Shown here: positions 24,504 to 36,810 of the stretch, one piece after another | Layout of the letters: each line of letters opens with the position of its first letter | How positions within the stretch are numbered: the stretch's first letter is position 1 | Source: Rhizopus sp. PT2906 | Taxonomy: Eukaryota; Mucoromycota; Mucoromycetes; Mucorales; Rhizopodaceae | Assembly: GCA_025529335.1 (NCBI GenBank) | Contig: JAMYHX010000117.1 | Span: 1-64,000 of the forward strand | Length of the DNA stretch: 64,000 bases | Reading direction: 5' to 3' | Translations under genes and position numbers: made by a program | Notes under the pieces: model-generated | Told to the model about the DNA's origin: nothing | Seen by the model: the letters and a program-made list of their open reading frames with translations, nothing else | Databases searched by the model: none

Positions 24504-25040
24504 TTACTATATAAACAAGTCAGTAAGAAAGAAAAAAAGATATAAAAGTGTACTTACATAGCCTACTGAGATTAAATAATCTGCCAAACCCTCAACAACT
24601 ACATTGCATTTGCCAGGTTGCATTTGCTCATTATAAGTGCCAATCAAGAAAGCCTTACCAGTCTTGGCAATACAAGCACCCTCATTACCCTAATAGAAGT
24701 GGTTTAGTATCATGTATTTGTTACTGTATGCCTTACCTTTTTAATGTATATGACTTTATCGTCAGCTCGAATAACAAAGTATTTGGCGTTACCAATATGA
24801 AGACCACTTGCGCGAACAGAGTCAGGGTTCTTGAAACCCTCTATGATTTCTCGAATTTCCTCAGCATGCAACTATAAATGAGATAAGTATCTCCCCCTTT
24901 CTCTCTTTTTCTCAAACCGCGCGTCTTACCTGGAAACCAGGAGAAAAAGCCCAAATACCACCTTCTAAACCGCAGATGGCGGCTTGGGCAACGTTACCAG
25001 TGCCAACAAGGTTTGTATCAACATAAGCTTGCCAAGACAT
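24504..25040 (-). CDS. PFY1: Profilin
   Basis: Actin-monomer- and polyproline-binding protein. Exons 25040-24930, 24871-24737 and 24689-24558 encode all 126 residues, the size of yeast profilin. The N-terminus MSWQAYVDTNLVGTG and the C-terminus VVVEGLADYLISVGY are diagnostic. No stop follows the last residue: a GTAAGT donor begins directly after the Tyr codon, and the 51-nt intron (24557-24507) ends in TATAG followed at once by TAA (24506-24504). The fourth coding exon therefore holds only the stop codon. Retaining the intron would add 16 mostly hydrophobic residues before a TAG. Confidence 0.96.
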
Positions 25041-25886
25041 GTTTAATTGCGAATTACTTTTTTATATAAAAAAGAAAAAAGAAAAAAGAAAGAGAGAGCA
25101 GTAAAACTTATTTAAAGCATTTCGGAATACGAAAACATCACGTGTAAGCAATTTCCAAACACTGGTTTCAAGCGGATGTTGGTCCCTCCTAAAGGATAGA
25201 GAGGGGACAGACAGTTCTTACGCCCCCTCCCTCTCCAAAAAATATGCTTCTGGCTTGATTGTATATTTTGCATTATAAAATGGACGAAAAATGGAATCAA
25301 GAGGGTGACATGTGTATTTCTCTCTCTCTTTTTTAAAATACGTGTATAAATGAACCATTTATTTATCTGAATTGGTGGAGGCAATGAAGAAATGGATACA
25401 CAAAGTCAACAAATTAACACTTCTACTCCTTTCTCCCCTCTTTTGCAAAATCTTGCTTTTTTTTTTATTTCAGCTTTATACAATCGAATCATGATTAGGA
25501 AATATAAAATAATTGGTGTAGCTCATAGTCTCTACTAGAAGGCAGTAGTTGATAAAATGAAATAAATAAAAAAAGACGCGTATTTTGTAAAGCTATATGA
25601 AATAGCTTTACAATTATTAAACACCGTCACGTCTAAACAAAAGCTTCCCTTAATAAAAAGAGAAAGGACTAAGCACGTAAGCAATTGATATATTAACAAC
25701 AAAACATATAGCTTAGATTGTTTCCCGTAAGTTCTTGATCTCTTTCTGTCTTCTCATGGCGGCCATTCAAAAAAATCTTCAATTTGTGACTAAATGTGTG
25801 GACTCAATTTTTTTTTTCTTTCTTTTGCACAATAAAATTGTCTCTTTTTTTCTCTTCGTTCTTTGTGATTACATTTTACGAAATAT
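25041..25886. other. Intergenic between profilin and the nucleoporin gene
   Basis: Divergent promoter space of about 850 bases, with T-rich tracts near 25,456-25,470 and 25,808-25,860 close to the nucleoporin start. No gene recognised; the 90-codon minus frame at 25,112-25,384 is not convincing. Confidence 0.5.
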
Positions 25887-26124
25887 ATGAAGTAAGGTTT
25901 GATGCATTGAATACCAAAAAGCGCGTTTATGTTGAATATTTGCTTTGCTATATAGTAATCTACCTAATAATCCACATCCAGAACGCAAGATTGCAATCCC
26001 TAGACGCAGACTGCAAAGAACAGCTTCAACTACGTCTGTTGGTAGTGTTGGTAGTGCAAGTAGTGTAGGCGGTGCACCTGGTGCATTTTCATTTCAAGCG
26101 CCATTACCTTTACAACAACAACAA

Positions 26125-26161
<37 letters not shown>

Positions 26162-29100
26162 CCATGTTTGGAGCAGGCTTTGGAAGCAACTTGTCGAACA
26201 ACAACAACACTAATAACAATACCATGAACTTTAATGTTCCAAGTAAAAATCAAATAAAACAATGAATAAATAGCGTAATTAATCATTTTTCTATAGATAC
26301 GAATACCGTCTTTGGTAGTGGTGCTACTAATACTAATACTCCTGCCACCACTGGCAATCAACCATTTGGTCAACAACAAAATCAAGCGGTTCCTTTCTCG
26401 CCATTCGGTAAAGCTAACACGAATGAAAATGATCGGTTGACATCATCATCATCACCTTTTACATTCAATAATGTAAGCACAGGTGACAGCAGTTCACATA
26501 CAAATCCTTTTAGTGGATTCCAGTTTGGTCAACCATCAGCACCTGTCACGGCTGCTAAACCACCTATCTTTGGCGGTTTTGGAACATCTTCAGTATCCAC
26601 AAGCAGTAAGTTAATTATATATTAATAAGAGGAAAATCAGTAGATCAACTATCTTATAGATGCACCCGCGTTTTCTTTTGGTACAGCCAATACAAGTGGA
26701 GCCAGTAACCAGGGAACGATGAGCTCAACTGTTGAGTCATCCAGCGATGTCTTTGGAAATAGAAAACGACGCTTTTCTATCGAAATGGAAGAGGCTACTC
26801 AGGAGGAACAGGAGGAAGAACAGCCTGCGCAGAAAAGATCGTTTGTCTTTGGTAGCTCTTCTAGTGCGGGCAGTAGCAGTATTCCTTCTTTCTCATTTGG
26901 AACAACAAAGGAAACAGAGAAGCACGACGAATCTACATTCTCTATACCCGAACCTCCTGCATCTACATTCAAATTTGCGCCTGAAACAAAACAATCGGAA
27001 ACATCCGGCTTTACCTTTGGCACAAGTAGCAATGCCAATCCTACATTCAGCTTTGGATCGTCCTCTACCAATACTGCACCAACAGTAGTAACCACAGCAA
27101 CGCCTACCTTTAGCTTTGGAAATACTGCGCAGGCAGCAGAGAAGAAAGACAAAAACGAACCTACGGATGATACTAATGAAAATGAACCTGCTAATGACAC
27201 TAGCGTGAAGGAGATCAGTGAAAATCAAGAAAAAGAGACAGAAACTAAACCAGAGGATAAGCCAGTGGCCCCATTGCCTTCCGATGTCGCAAGCAGCACA
27301 GAAGCGAGTGAGAAGACGCAGGAAAAATCAACCAGCGCTGCTACTACATCCGCTCCGGCTTTTAGCTTTGGATCTTCTACCATTCCTGCATCAACCACAA
27401 CAACTACGACAACAACACCCGCCTTTTCTTTTGAAAGCGTGGCAAAAACAGCACCATCATCAACTGAGGCAGACAAAACCGAAGAACCTTCTAATGACAA
27501 CAAAGAAGAAAAGGACAATGAAAACCAAGAGAATGAACCATCAACTGATAAAGCAACATCTAAGCCTACCTTTAGCTTTGCATCTGTCGCTACTTCTGCT
27601 TCACCAACAACAGCAGCACCCTCCTTTACTTTTGGAAGCACAACACAGAAAGTGACATCATCAGCCGAAGCAGACAAAGATAATGAACCTTCTGAAGGTA
27701 CTAAAGCGACAGAAGACAATGGAGAACAAGAAAATGAACCATCGACTGAGGAAACAGAATCCAAGCCTGAAGAAGACAAACCAGCAACCCCTGCCTTCAC
27801 TTTTGGAAGTACTGCTCCTTCTACTGCACCCAAGGCTCCTTCATTTACCTTTGCTAATGTTTCTGCAACCTCGTCTATTAGCACCAGTGCTCCCGATTCT
27901 ACCACTACTACCACAAGCAGCATTGCTCCTGTTTTTAGCTTTGATTCATCAGCAAAGACTGCATACAGTCCAAAGCTTTCCTTTGGTAAAGTAACATCGA
28001 TTCCAACAGCTGCAAATGTTCCTACTACGACTGCTACATCTACTGCCACAAGTGCTCCTGCCACAAGCGTCCCTGCTCCCGTTCTTAGCTTTGGAGCAAC
28101 AACAACAACTGCCGCTACTACTACAAGTACACCGGCTTTCAGTTTTGGCACATCTGCTCCTACAAGTGCTCCAACAACCTCCACACCCACTTTTAGTTTT
28201 GGTACACCCGCTACATCTATCACAAGCGCTTCTTCTAAAAGCACTCCTGCTTTTAGCTTTACCAAACCTGTTACATCCACTACCGCAACTACTACAAGCA
28301 CTCCCGCTTTCAGCTTTGGCACATCCACAACTGCTCCTGCTACAGATACTATTGTTGCTGCTACAGGCGCTCCCGCTACAAGCACTGCTTCTGCCTTTAG
28401 CTTTGGAGCAACAAAAACTGCCTCGTCAACCACTGCCACCACTACAAGCACTCCTACCTTCAGCTTTGGTACGTCCACAACTGCCCCTGTTACAACTACT
28501 ACAAGTGCTCCCACTACAAATACTCCTGCTTTCAGCTTTGGTACATCCGCAACTGCTACAACCACAAGCACTCCTTCTAAAAGCACATCAACACCCGTGT
28601 TTTCTTTTGGAGCAACTGCACAAAAGGCAACTGAATCCAGCGCGTCTGATAAGGATAAGCCTGTAGGACAATTTTCTTTTGGTACACCGCCTACAAGTGA
28701 ATCAGCCACGACAGCTGCCACCACCACCACCACTACTACCGCCGCTGCTCCTGCTATTACAGAGATTTCCAAGGACACGAGTAAACCTGTGACACCTGCT
28801 TCTACCATGACAACACCTGCTCTGCCTACTACAAGCAGTAGCACAGCATTCAGTTCTTTCGTTAGCACAACTCCAAGTAAGGGTAAAGAGCCCGAAAAGC
28901 CAGGATCTGTTGCGATTGCGTTTAGCACGACGGACGAAAGCAGTAAAAAGAGCGAGCCCACGACACTTTCACTGCAACCTATTGCCAAGGATACCTCTCG
29001 GTAAGGGTACACAAATACCATAAATTTGTGTAAACTAACATATCCAACCATAGCGATACAGCCTATGTGCCCACCACATTAAAGTCTGAAATAAACGATC

Positions 29101-29675
29101 CCAGCCAAGTGACCTATACGACTCGCTTTTGGGAGCTACCTGATAATGCAAGAAACGAGCTTGCCGAATTACAACAGTTTATTAACGAGCAAGCCGAAAA
29201 GCGCGACAGAATCCAAAGCGAGATCAACTCAGGCTTTGCTTCTACCCTGAAGCAAGTACAAGAAAAGACAGAAGACCTGAACGTGGATGCAGATATTTTA
29301 ACGAAGCAGTTAGACATACAATCCGGCACGCTCTATGACCTGATTGATAAGAACGCCGAGCAACGAAGAAACGTGATGGCAGCCGGCAGTGTGCTGAGAC
29401 AAGAGAGTCGAAACTGGCGTACACTGGGTGCCTCTGAAAACTGGCACTTTTTCACTAATACTGTAAATAGTTTGGAATCAAGAACACGACACTATGCTCA
29501 AGCTGTTCAGTCGATTGAAGAAGCTGTGAGTTCGTTAGACAAGGAGACAAAGTTCTCGCCTGAACTCTTAGCAGACGTCATGGCTGGACAGAAACGCATG
29601 TATTTATCATTAGCTGGACGAGTTGCTGAGATTCATGAAGAGGTTGAACGTATAGTCAAAAGACGCAAATTGTAA
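25887..29675 (+). CDS. FG nucleoporin, Nup58/Nup49-like
   Basis: Exons 25887-25891, 25956-26242, 26297-26605, 26660-29000 and 29054-29675 join in phase to 1,187 aa. A 16-glutamine tract and GLFG/FGF-poor N-terminal part lead into about 700 residues of Ser/Thr/Ala-rich repeats with regularly spaced SFG and FTFG/FSFG units, broken by acidic spacers. This forms the disordered barrier of the nuclear pore. The last 200 residues form coiled coils starting RFWELPDNARNELAELQQFI, resembling the anchor domain of Nup58/Nup49 in the Nup62 complex. NSP1/Nup62 is the main alternative. The start is inferred: ATGAA at 25,887 followed by a good donor, with a 5-nt coding exon. In the next exon, its own upstream frame is closed by a stop. 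Confidence 0.82.
26113..26160 (+). repeat. CAA/CAG trinucleotide repeat coding 16 Gln
   Basis: Sixteen in-frame CAA or CAG codons within the nucleoporin gene. The mixed codons suggest an older, partly stabilised repeat. Confidence 0.95.
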
Positions 29676-30045
29676 ATTTTTTTGATGTGTGTTTTGCAAA
29701 TCCACTTTTTTTTTATTAATAAAGCATGTTGTGAAAAATATGTGTGATTCCGCAGTAGACAATTTTGCGCAAGGTGTGTGTGTGTACAATCTTGGCTGTG
29801 TGCCAAGTATCCTTCTCTAAAGACACTGCAGCAGAAAGACAAAGAAAAGATAGAGTTTTGATGATTTGCCCGGTGTATAAAACGAAGGGGGAGGGGGACT
29901 TGTTTTGCCTAATGAAAACACTGAGCTTATCCACTGATTTCTCCTTAGAAGAGAGGACTTGGCATCTTGGCCAAAGAACAAGTGTAACACAAATCAAAGA
30001 GTATATAAAAAGAGGAAAGATTTCCCAAAAAAAAAAATAATCAAC
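29676..30045. other. Intergenic with TATA box
   Basis: The spacer between two plus-strand genes. GTATATAAAAAG at about 30,001-30,012 lies 34-45 bases before the next start codon and is the likely TATA box. Nothing else was recognised. Confidence 0.5.
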
Positions 30046-31326
30046 ATGTCCACTTTAGAAAAATCTCCTCTACTTCCTTATACCGAACAAGATGGTCCCT
30101 GTAGACGACAAGATTGTCAAAAGAAATTGAGACGTGCCAAGCGATGGTCTTTTTTCTCTGCCTTTGCCGTTCTGGCCATGTTTTTGATGTTTTCTCATTG
30201 TGATAAGAGACACCATGGTGAATCCAAGGTAAATCAAACAAAAGGAGGGGTATATGTATAATAACACACATTCAAACTAGATGACGACACTACATGCTGA
30301 CAATGTTGACTCATTGAGTACCTGTCCATTGGAGCCTTCTATCCCTTATGAAGGAATTCATGATTTCAGCTTTAAGCCTGAACAGTATCCAAACCTTGAA
30401 ATCAAGTACCAAACAAGAGAACATGCCAAAACATTGAATATCAAAGTAGGTTTTTTTTAAAAAAAAAAAAAAAAAAAACTCTTGACATCTTACTAAATTC
30501 CAAAAAAAGAGAGGTACGACTGTGGTTGTGGAAGATAAGGATGCGTCGGATGTATCTGTTGGTATCGACGTCAAGTTGAGTGATGATGAATTACAAGATA
30601 TATTCTTTATCGATCAGACTACTTTTAGTGATAAGTTTATCATTAACCTCGGAGTAAGTTTAAATGATTTGTAAAAACGAAATATGAACTTATATTGTAT
30701 ATAGAATGACGAGCTTATATCAAACCAAGGATGTGCCACTATAAACATCATTATCAAGGTTCCTCATGCATCTGCTTTAAAGGGTCTTGACATTGGATTG
30801 ATCAACAGCGACTATACATTTGACAAAGAAGATCTTGTCTTTGAGCATCTCCAACTAAATGTGGTATCGGGCAACTTTAATCTTCAAAAGGTAACCAAAA
30901 GGAACAACCTGTGTATCATGTATTAACAGTCAAAAACAGGGCTTCACTTCTGGTTCAACCAAGATTGCCGGTATCAATTCCAATGTTCAAAGTTCAATTC
31001 ATTCATTATCTGGAGATCTCTCAATCACTGTAATCAATGGCCGCATCAACACAAACGTGAATAAAATAACAACATCTGCCAAGACCTTAAAGTTGGATGC
31101 TATTAACGGTGCTATTGATGTTCAATTGCCCACCAACTTTGAAAGTCAGTTTAAGCTCGATAATATGAATGGAAGACGTACGGTCGAAAGCAGCAACCCT
31201 GATCAACTTCATATTACCAAACGTTCATTTGGTAAACTCGAAGGATACAATGGTCATGATAGCGCACATCATTCTGTGTCACTTTCTACCTTGAATGGTC
31301 CGCTTTCACTAAAGTACATTTTATAA
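30046..31326 (+). CDS. Single-pass membrane protein with DUF4097-like repeat domain
   Basis: Five exons (30046-30228, 30281-30445, 30510-30653, 30705-30890, 30940-31326) encode 354 aa. A basic, Cys-containing cytosolic tail precedes one membrane segment (FFSAFAVLAMFLMF, about residues 36-49). The outer part is a series of short beta-type repeats (LQLNVVSGNFNLQKGFTSGS, IHSLSGDLSITVINGRINTN, KTLKLDAINGAIDVQL), the pattern of DUF4097/adhesin-like beta-helix proteins that are common and uncharacterised in Mucoromycota. A surface or secretory-pathway location is inferred from topology. Catalytic residues are not apparent, and function is unknown. Confidence 0.8.
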
Positions 31327-31410
31327 TTATAAAAAAGGAAATAAACCTCTCTTTATTCAATCTCCCTCTTTTCTTTCTATTTCTTTCCGTTTTTATATAC
31401 TGCGTGATAT

Positions 31411-33402
31411 ATGGTAGTAGAATCGCCTGTTTTGAATACACAAGTAGACGATCCTTCTCATCCTCTTCACCATCATCGACGTATTGTGACTGATTTCGAG
31501 TATGGAGATATATTAGGCGAAGGCTCTTATTCAACAGTATGTGTGTGTATCATAATTATTATCTTGTTCTTATTCTTTGTAGGTACTTGTTGGTAAGGAT
31601 AAAAAGACAGAAAAGTTGTATGCAATCAAAAGGTTGGATAAAGCACATATTGTCAAGAACAACAAGGTCAAGTATGTGATGATTGAACGAGACGCATTAA
31701 GCAAGATGAACCATCCTGGTATTGTCAAGCTATATTGGACATTTAAAGACAACCAAAGTTTATGTAATATAATACACAAATAAGCCAGTATATATACTCA
31801 CACCTTTTTAGATTTTGTATTGGACTTGGCAAAAAATGGTGAATTATATACTTATATCAGAAGAGTAAGACTTGCAAGAAAAAAGCCCAACCGTGAAACT
31901 AAGATTGTTTATAGCTTGCACCATTTGATTTGAACATAGCCCAACATTATGCCGCAGAAATTTTATTGGCTATTGAACATATCCATCATCAAGGAGTCAT
32001 CCACAGGTAACGAAATAGTAAATAGTAAAAAAAAAAAAAAAAAAACACATAAAGGGAAAGAACTAACATCAAGTTCAGGGACATCAAACCTGAAAAGTAA
32101 ATTAAAGGCACACACAAATGACTCTTTTTATTAAATCAAATGATATAGCATATTATTAGATGATAACATGCATATCAAAATAACCGATTTTGGTTCAGCA
32201 AAGATACTATCCGATCAACAACAACAACAACAACAAGCACAGGATGATTCAGAAAGTACAAGATCATTTGTTGGAACAGCAGAATATGTCTCACCCGAAC
32301 TACTTTCAAGTGAACCAGTATCGAAAGAGTAAAGAGAAAAGAGAGGATGGGTCTGTAGAGAGATATACTGACCTATCTATACGTCAACTATATAGGGCGG
32401 ATTACTGGGCTTTTGGATGTGTTATCTATCAGATGTTATCAGGAAAATCACCTTTTAAGGCACCTACAGATTACCTTATTTTTCAAAAGATTAAGAATCT
32501 AGAGTATACCATGCCAGACAACTTCCCAGAGGTAGCCAAGGATATCATTCGACGGCTACTCGTGAAAAACCCGAGAGAACGGTTAGGAGCAGGAGGAAAG
32601 ATTGACGACATAAAGCAACATCCATTCTTTGAAAATATCGATTGGAACAACCTTTTTATAGAACCCAGCCCATATGCTTACTTGCGAGAGAAATTGGCCG
32701 AGGAATTACGAAAGAACCCACCACCACAAGTGGACGATGTCTGGTTTAACCAGGACGAAAATGATCCCTTTGGCGATCCTCAGCAACAACAATCTTATCC
32801 ACCAAGCACATACTCACCACCTCATCATCATCGCCACCATCTCAGCCAACAGTCGAGCCTTACTCGTATCTCTTCATCGTCGAATAAAGAGGATAAACAT
32901 GTAGTAGAGAGAATAGGAGAACAATCACATCCACTATGGTAAGCTTCACACAATTTTAATTGCTTTTTTTTTTCTTTGGCGCATGTGTGTTTTAATAAAG
33001 AGAGAATATTATATAAAAAAGGATACCGCATCTTTATCCTAACGAATCCATTGTGAAGTCAGGAAGAGTAATTCGACGACGAGGATTGCTATTTTCAAAG
33101 AAACGAAATTTAATATTGACCAATAGACCAAGATTACTCTATCTTGATCCAGGCACAGACAAGGATAAATTGGATGGTAATTTAAGATGCGAGATACCTT
33201 GGACATCTCAACTACTGCCAGAACTCAAAGGAAAATCTACATTTTGTATTCATACAGTAAGCTACTATTGTTTTTGATAATTATTAGTTAACTTTTATGA
33301 TAGCCTGATAAATCGTACACATTTGAAGATCGGAATCATGCTCAAGAATGGGTCAATATTATCAATGCTATGCTGGTGGATTCATTTGGTGTTTCATCCT
33401 AG
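31411..33402 (+). CDS. PDK1: 3-phosphoinositide-dependent protein kinase 1 (PDK1/Pkh-like)
   Basis: AGC-family master kinase that phosphorylates the activation loops of other AGC kinases. Nine exons (31411-31536, 31583-31763, 31812-31864, 31915-32006, 32079-32096, 32149-32328, 32396-32938, 33022-33256, 33304-33402) give 508 aa. Kinase motifs: GEGSYSTV loop, AIKRLDK (Lys58), HRDIKPEN (Asp152), DFGSAK (Asp170), and RSFVGTAEYVSPEL with the activation-loop serine near 196 that PDK1 autophosphorylates. A C-terminal PDK1-type PH domain (GLLFSKKRNLILTNRPRLLY ... TFEDRNHAQEWVNII) suggests direct lipid binding, unlike yeast Pkh proteins. A seven-Gln insert sits in the activation segment. Exon 5 is only 18 nt and encodes the catalytic loop. 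The PH exon must start at 33,022, since earlier AGs give a stop. Confidence 0.93.
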
Positions 33403-33799
33403 TTATTTATTATCATTTGTTATGTATTCTTCAAGTTTTTGAAATGATTCGTATGCTACTTTTAATATTTACTACACAAATCATATAAAATTTGTATTCT
33501 TCTTACCAGTCATGTTTTCATCTATTATGTCGCTGGCTTTTGTTACAAGTTTGATAAATAATGAATGGTTTTGTTCATTCATTCTATTTGGGTATTGATT
33601 GATGATAAAGTACAGTAGATTAAATATATAATGAAGCATATTGTCCCTGAAATGTATATTAGATAAGTTCTTTACTTTTAACTTTTAACGTCTAACTTAC
33701 GCTTGATTATGTACAGTTTTCTTTAATATAAAGTTGATCTTTTCTATAATCTCTTCAGCTAATTTTACTAGTTTTTGTATAGACTATAATTTATATAGT
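33403..33799. other. Convergent 3' intergenic stretch
   Basis: AT-rich 3' flanks of PDK1 and the neighbouring minus-strand gene; no gene recognised. Confidence 0.5.
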
Positions 33800-35661
33800 T
33801 TAAAATATATATACAATAGAATAATATCCTTTTCTCTCTCTTTCTCTTACCAACTTTTCCAACCCAATGCTTGCGATGGCCATATGATATAGACAACGGA
33901 GTGCTAAATGTCGAAGTTCATACCACTATAAAGAGGGAGCCATAAATCATTTGTATAGGACACATCCGTTTAAAATTACCTGCCCTGTTGTGAACCGTCC
34001 TTGACTGACAAAGACAAGATCCATCAGTTGATCGATCAGGGAGTTATTCAAAATATCATCCTTTCGCTTAAACATATCCAACGTCTCTACGAGTACTAAG
34101 CAAGTCTTGATGATATACAGAGGTGTGTCTGTCGAGAACAAATCGATAAATCCCTTCTGTTTCAAAAGAATCAAGCTATATAAACATTAGTCAGTGTTTT
34201 TTGAACATCAAGAACGTTTTTACATAGGTGTATCATCTGCTTCCTGTGCAACTTTCAAGAATGTCTTTAATACATTCATCACAGTCTCTTCTGCAAATGC
34301 CGGTTTACGCTTCTTGTTCAAGTCCTCTGTGATTTGCAACGGTGTCGTTCGATACATATCGGCGATTGTTGAGATCTCCGAATAACTCTTTTGCTCTATA
34401 TCAGGATGATCCTGAATTGCCTGCATGAGCGGTTCATCGCAAAAGCAGTACAGATCGAGTATCTGAGAAAGCCTGTTGAGGATCGACGTGTCGACCTTGG
34501 CAGCCTTCCAGAGGTGATAGGCAGTATCTTCAAACTTGGTCGTCAAGATCAAGATGACTTGACTGGTATTTCTCAGTAACATGAACAGTTTCTCTCGTTT
34601 GCCAATAAACAAGCACACGTTAAGGGTGTTCAAAATTTGCTGGATGGTCAAGCTCGCAGATTCGCAGTGGATCAAACTCTCGGCAATATCGGCCGCATAA
34701 AACTCGAGATCTTCCTTGGTCTTTTGGTTGATGTTGGGTGGAACAAATTGTGAGGCAAATTGCTTACTGAACGATCTCAGACGTTCTTGAATGGATGAAG
34801 GTGTATACTGAAGCTTGTTTTGATATTGTTCTATATTCATTTTCTGAAATTGCGGGCCAAGTAAAATGCGGTAAAGGTCATTCTATGGCTGGTCAATAAA
34901 TAGTGTGTCTAGTATTATTTTTCTAAACTTACGATCTCGTCACTATCTATCGCTACCGCAGGCAGGATGGCAGGTGGATCATTTACAGGTGCTATGACTG
35001 GATTTGTAATTATTGTTGTTGCTGTTGTTGTTGATCTCTTGCTTTCCACTTCAGGTGTCTGTACGATGGTTCGTTTTCGACTTGCTGGTTCAGGCAGTGG
35101 CTGAGAATCTATCATTTTATTCTGCTTCACGACAGCCAAGTGTCGTCTAAGTCTGTCACGATCATACGTCTAGATAGTTTTAATAAGGAACAAGACTTTA
35201 GAAACGCGTGTATATCGCCCTTATGTTTTGAAACTTACAATATCTTCTAAATTCTTTTGTAACTGTTCCAAATTGCGTAACTTGTTATCTTTTGACGCAT
35301 TATCAAGACGTAATCGCTCAATCTCGAATTTGAGTGTGTCGATGGTACGACGATACTTTTTAAAAAAAGATATTAGATAAGTTATATTCTTCCCATCTAT
35401 TCTTACTTGATCTTCTTGATGTCTGTCTATGGATGGTTGTTCGGTTGACATTATATTGGAGAAAATGGAGGGCTGAGGTCCTTGTGTATTTATATATTGA
35501 TTGATCTGTTCGTCCATAGCTTCAAAATCGACGTCGTCAAACAGTTTGTCTTCTAGTAAAGAATCATAAAATTCTGTCTCCTTGTCAGCTTCTCTAGTCA
35601 TATCTCTGCTCGTTCCCATCGTTGTGTCTGTGCTTATTTCCATATTTGTTTCTTTATCCAT
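33800..35661 (-). CDS. Helical coiled-coil protein, possibly ATRIP/Rad26-like checkpoint factor
   Basis: Six exons (35661-35407, 35355-35239, 35169-34933, 34882-34224, 34175-33980, 33925-33800) give 529 aa in one phase-consistent frame. The N-terminus is acidic (FYDSLLEDKLFDDVDFEAMD), resembling an RPA-binding acidic patch. A coiled coil follows (YRRTIDTLKFEIERLRLDNA, about residues 86-130), then a disordered basic linker, and about 330 residues of alpha-helical, HEAT-like sequence (LTIQQILNTLNVCLFIGKRE; WYELRHLALRCLYHMAIAS). That order matches ATRIP/Ddc2/Rad26, the partner of ATR kinase, but no single motif is diagnostic. The gene itself is well supported; the name is tentative. Confidence 0.55.
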
Positions 35662-36810
35662 TTTTGTCAGTAAGAAAAGAGGGGGGAGAAAGAAAAGAGA
35701 AAAAAAATACCTTCTATTGTTCTCTTTACAGTAGACGTCGTTGCTGGTATTAAAAAAATTGGCCAAATTAGAAATAGGCTCTGGGGAAGAGGGAAAGTCG
35801 TTATTAAAATAGATGGATCTTTTGTTTATTTGTGGCCTTATTATGCAGTCAAAAGTTTTCAATAGCTCTCTGGGCTGCTAATTACTTTATCTCTTTCCCA
35901 AGATTATGACCTCATTTCCCCAGAGAAGGCTGTCAATAATGTTATTTTTCACCATTCAAGTCATGTATTACTTGTCTACCGGATATATCTTACCTATAAA
36001 CTCTTTATTTAATACATATAGTTTATATTACGTGAGCTTTGAACCAGAGCTTTCCTTGAGTTTTTTTCTCTGACGGTCATATACTTTCAAGAAACAGTAA
36101 ACTTATAGACGTGCAGCTGAACAAAGACATGTTTTTTGTTAGCAGTGAACTTGAGAACATGTTTTTTTATTGGCACTGAACCTTGAAACATGTTTTTTTA
36201 GGGTAATACTATGGATACTGTGTCATTTAAACACTACAATGAAACATTCGATTGCTGGACAGCTATTGTCAATGGATTGAGGGCAAGGTTAGAGTATATC
36301 GAGATATTTGTTTTATGATGCAAGTTGTAATACTATAGGTAGTACGACTCTATTGATTTAATAAACGTTGTCAGGCAAAAGAGAGACTATTTTAATGTCA
36401 TACGGCCAAAAGTTCTACACTCTGGAAAAATTTTGAAAACGTATAATAAAAGTCATCATGCACTTTTCAGTGCTTTTTGGTGCAAAGATATTGACAAACC
36501 ATGTTCCTTCAGCCTCTTATGATTCCAAATATTCTTGTATTTATTTTCTCATGATGATCCTGTTTTGGCATACTCTTACTATAAGCATATTTTATTTATG
36601 TTGAGAAATGACTCTTTATCAACAGAAAGCTGAAGATGTGTAAATACCACAGAAACAACATATTCACCAAGTTTTACATTTCTTTTATCCATTTTTGAAT
36701 TTAATCAACTAATTACTATTAACTTGTATTTATGTATATAAAAAAGGGGAAAAAAAGAGAGAAATATATGTTTACGAGAGAGAGAGAGAGTATGTATAAA
36801 GTTGTATATA
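35662..36810. other. Intergenic spacer of 1.15 kb
   Basis: Holds the 5' leader of the ATRIP-like gene, the short tandem repeat at 36,127-36,203, and a GA-rich stretch near 36,770-36,790. No supported gene. Confidence 0.5.
36127..36203 (+). repeat. Short tandem repeat, about 31-bp unit
   Basis: Two full units and a partial third begin with ACATGTTTTTT at 36,127, 36,157 and 36,188. The body reads about TTAGCAGTGAACTTGAGA, with a few differences between units. A degenerate piece (GCAGCTGAACAAAG) precedes the first. The array lies in the spacer between two head-to-tail minus-strand genes. Confidence 0.8.

Noticed and set aside
28016..28666. 216-codon plus-strand frame rich in Leu
   Set aside because: Alternative frame of the same low-complexity nucleoporin repeats.
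27225..29051. 608-codon open frame on the minus strand
   Set aside because: It is the antisense shadow of the repetitive FG-nucleoporin exon; its Val/Leu/Ala-rich product follows from Thr/Ser/Pro codons on the other strand.
35662..35862. N-terminal extension of the ATRIP-like protein
   Set aside because: The upstream in-frame part is hydrophobic and low-complexity (FSLFFLPPLFLL) and looks like a 5' leader; the ATG at 35,661 gives a sensible acidic start.
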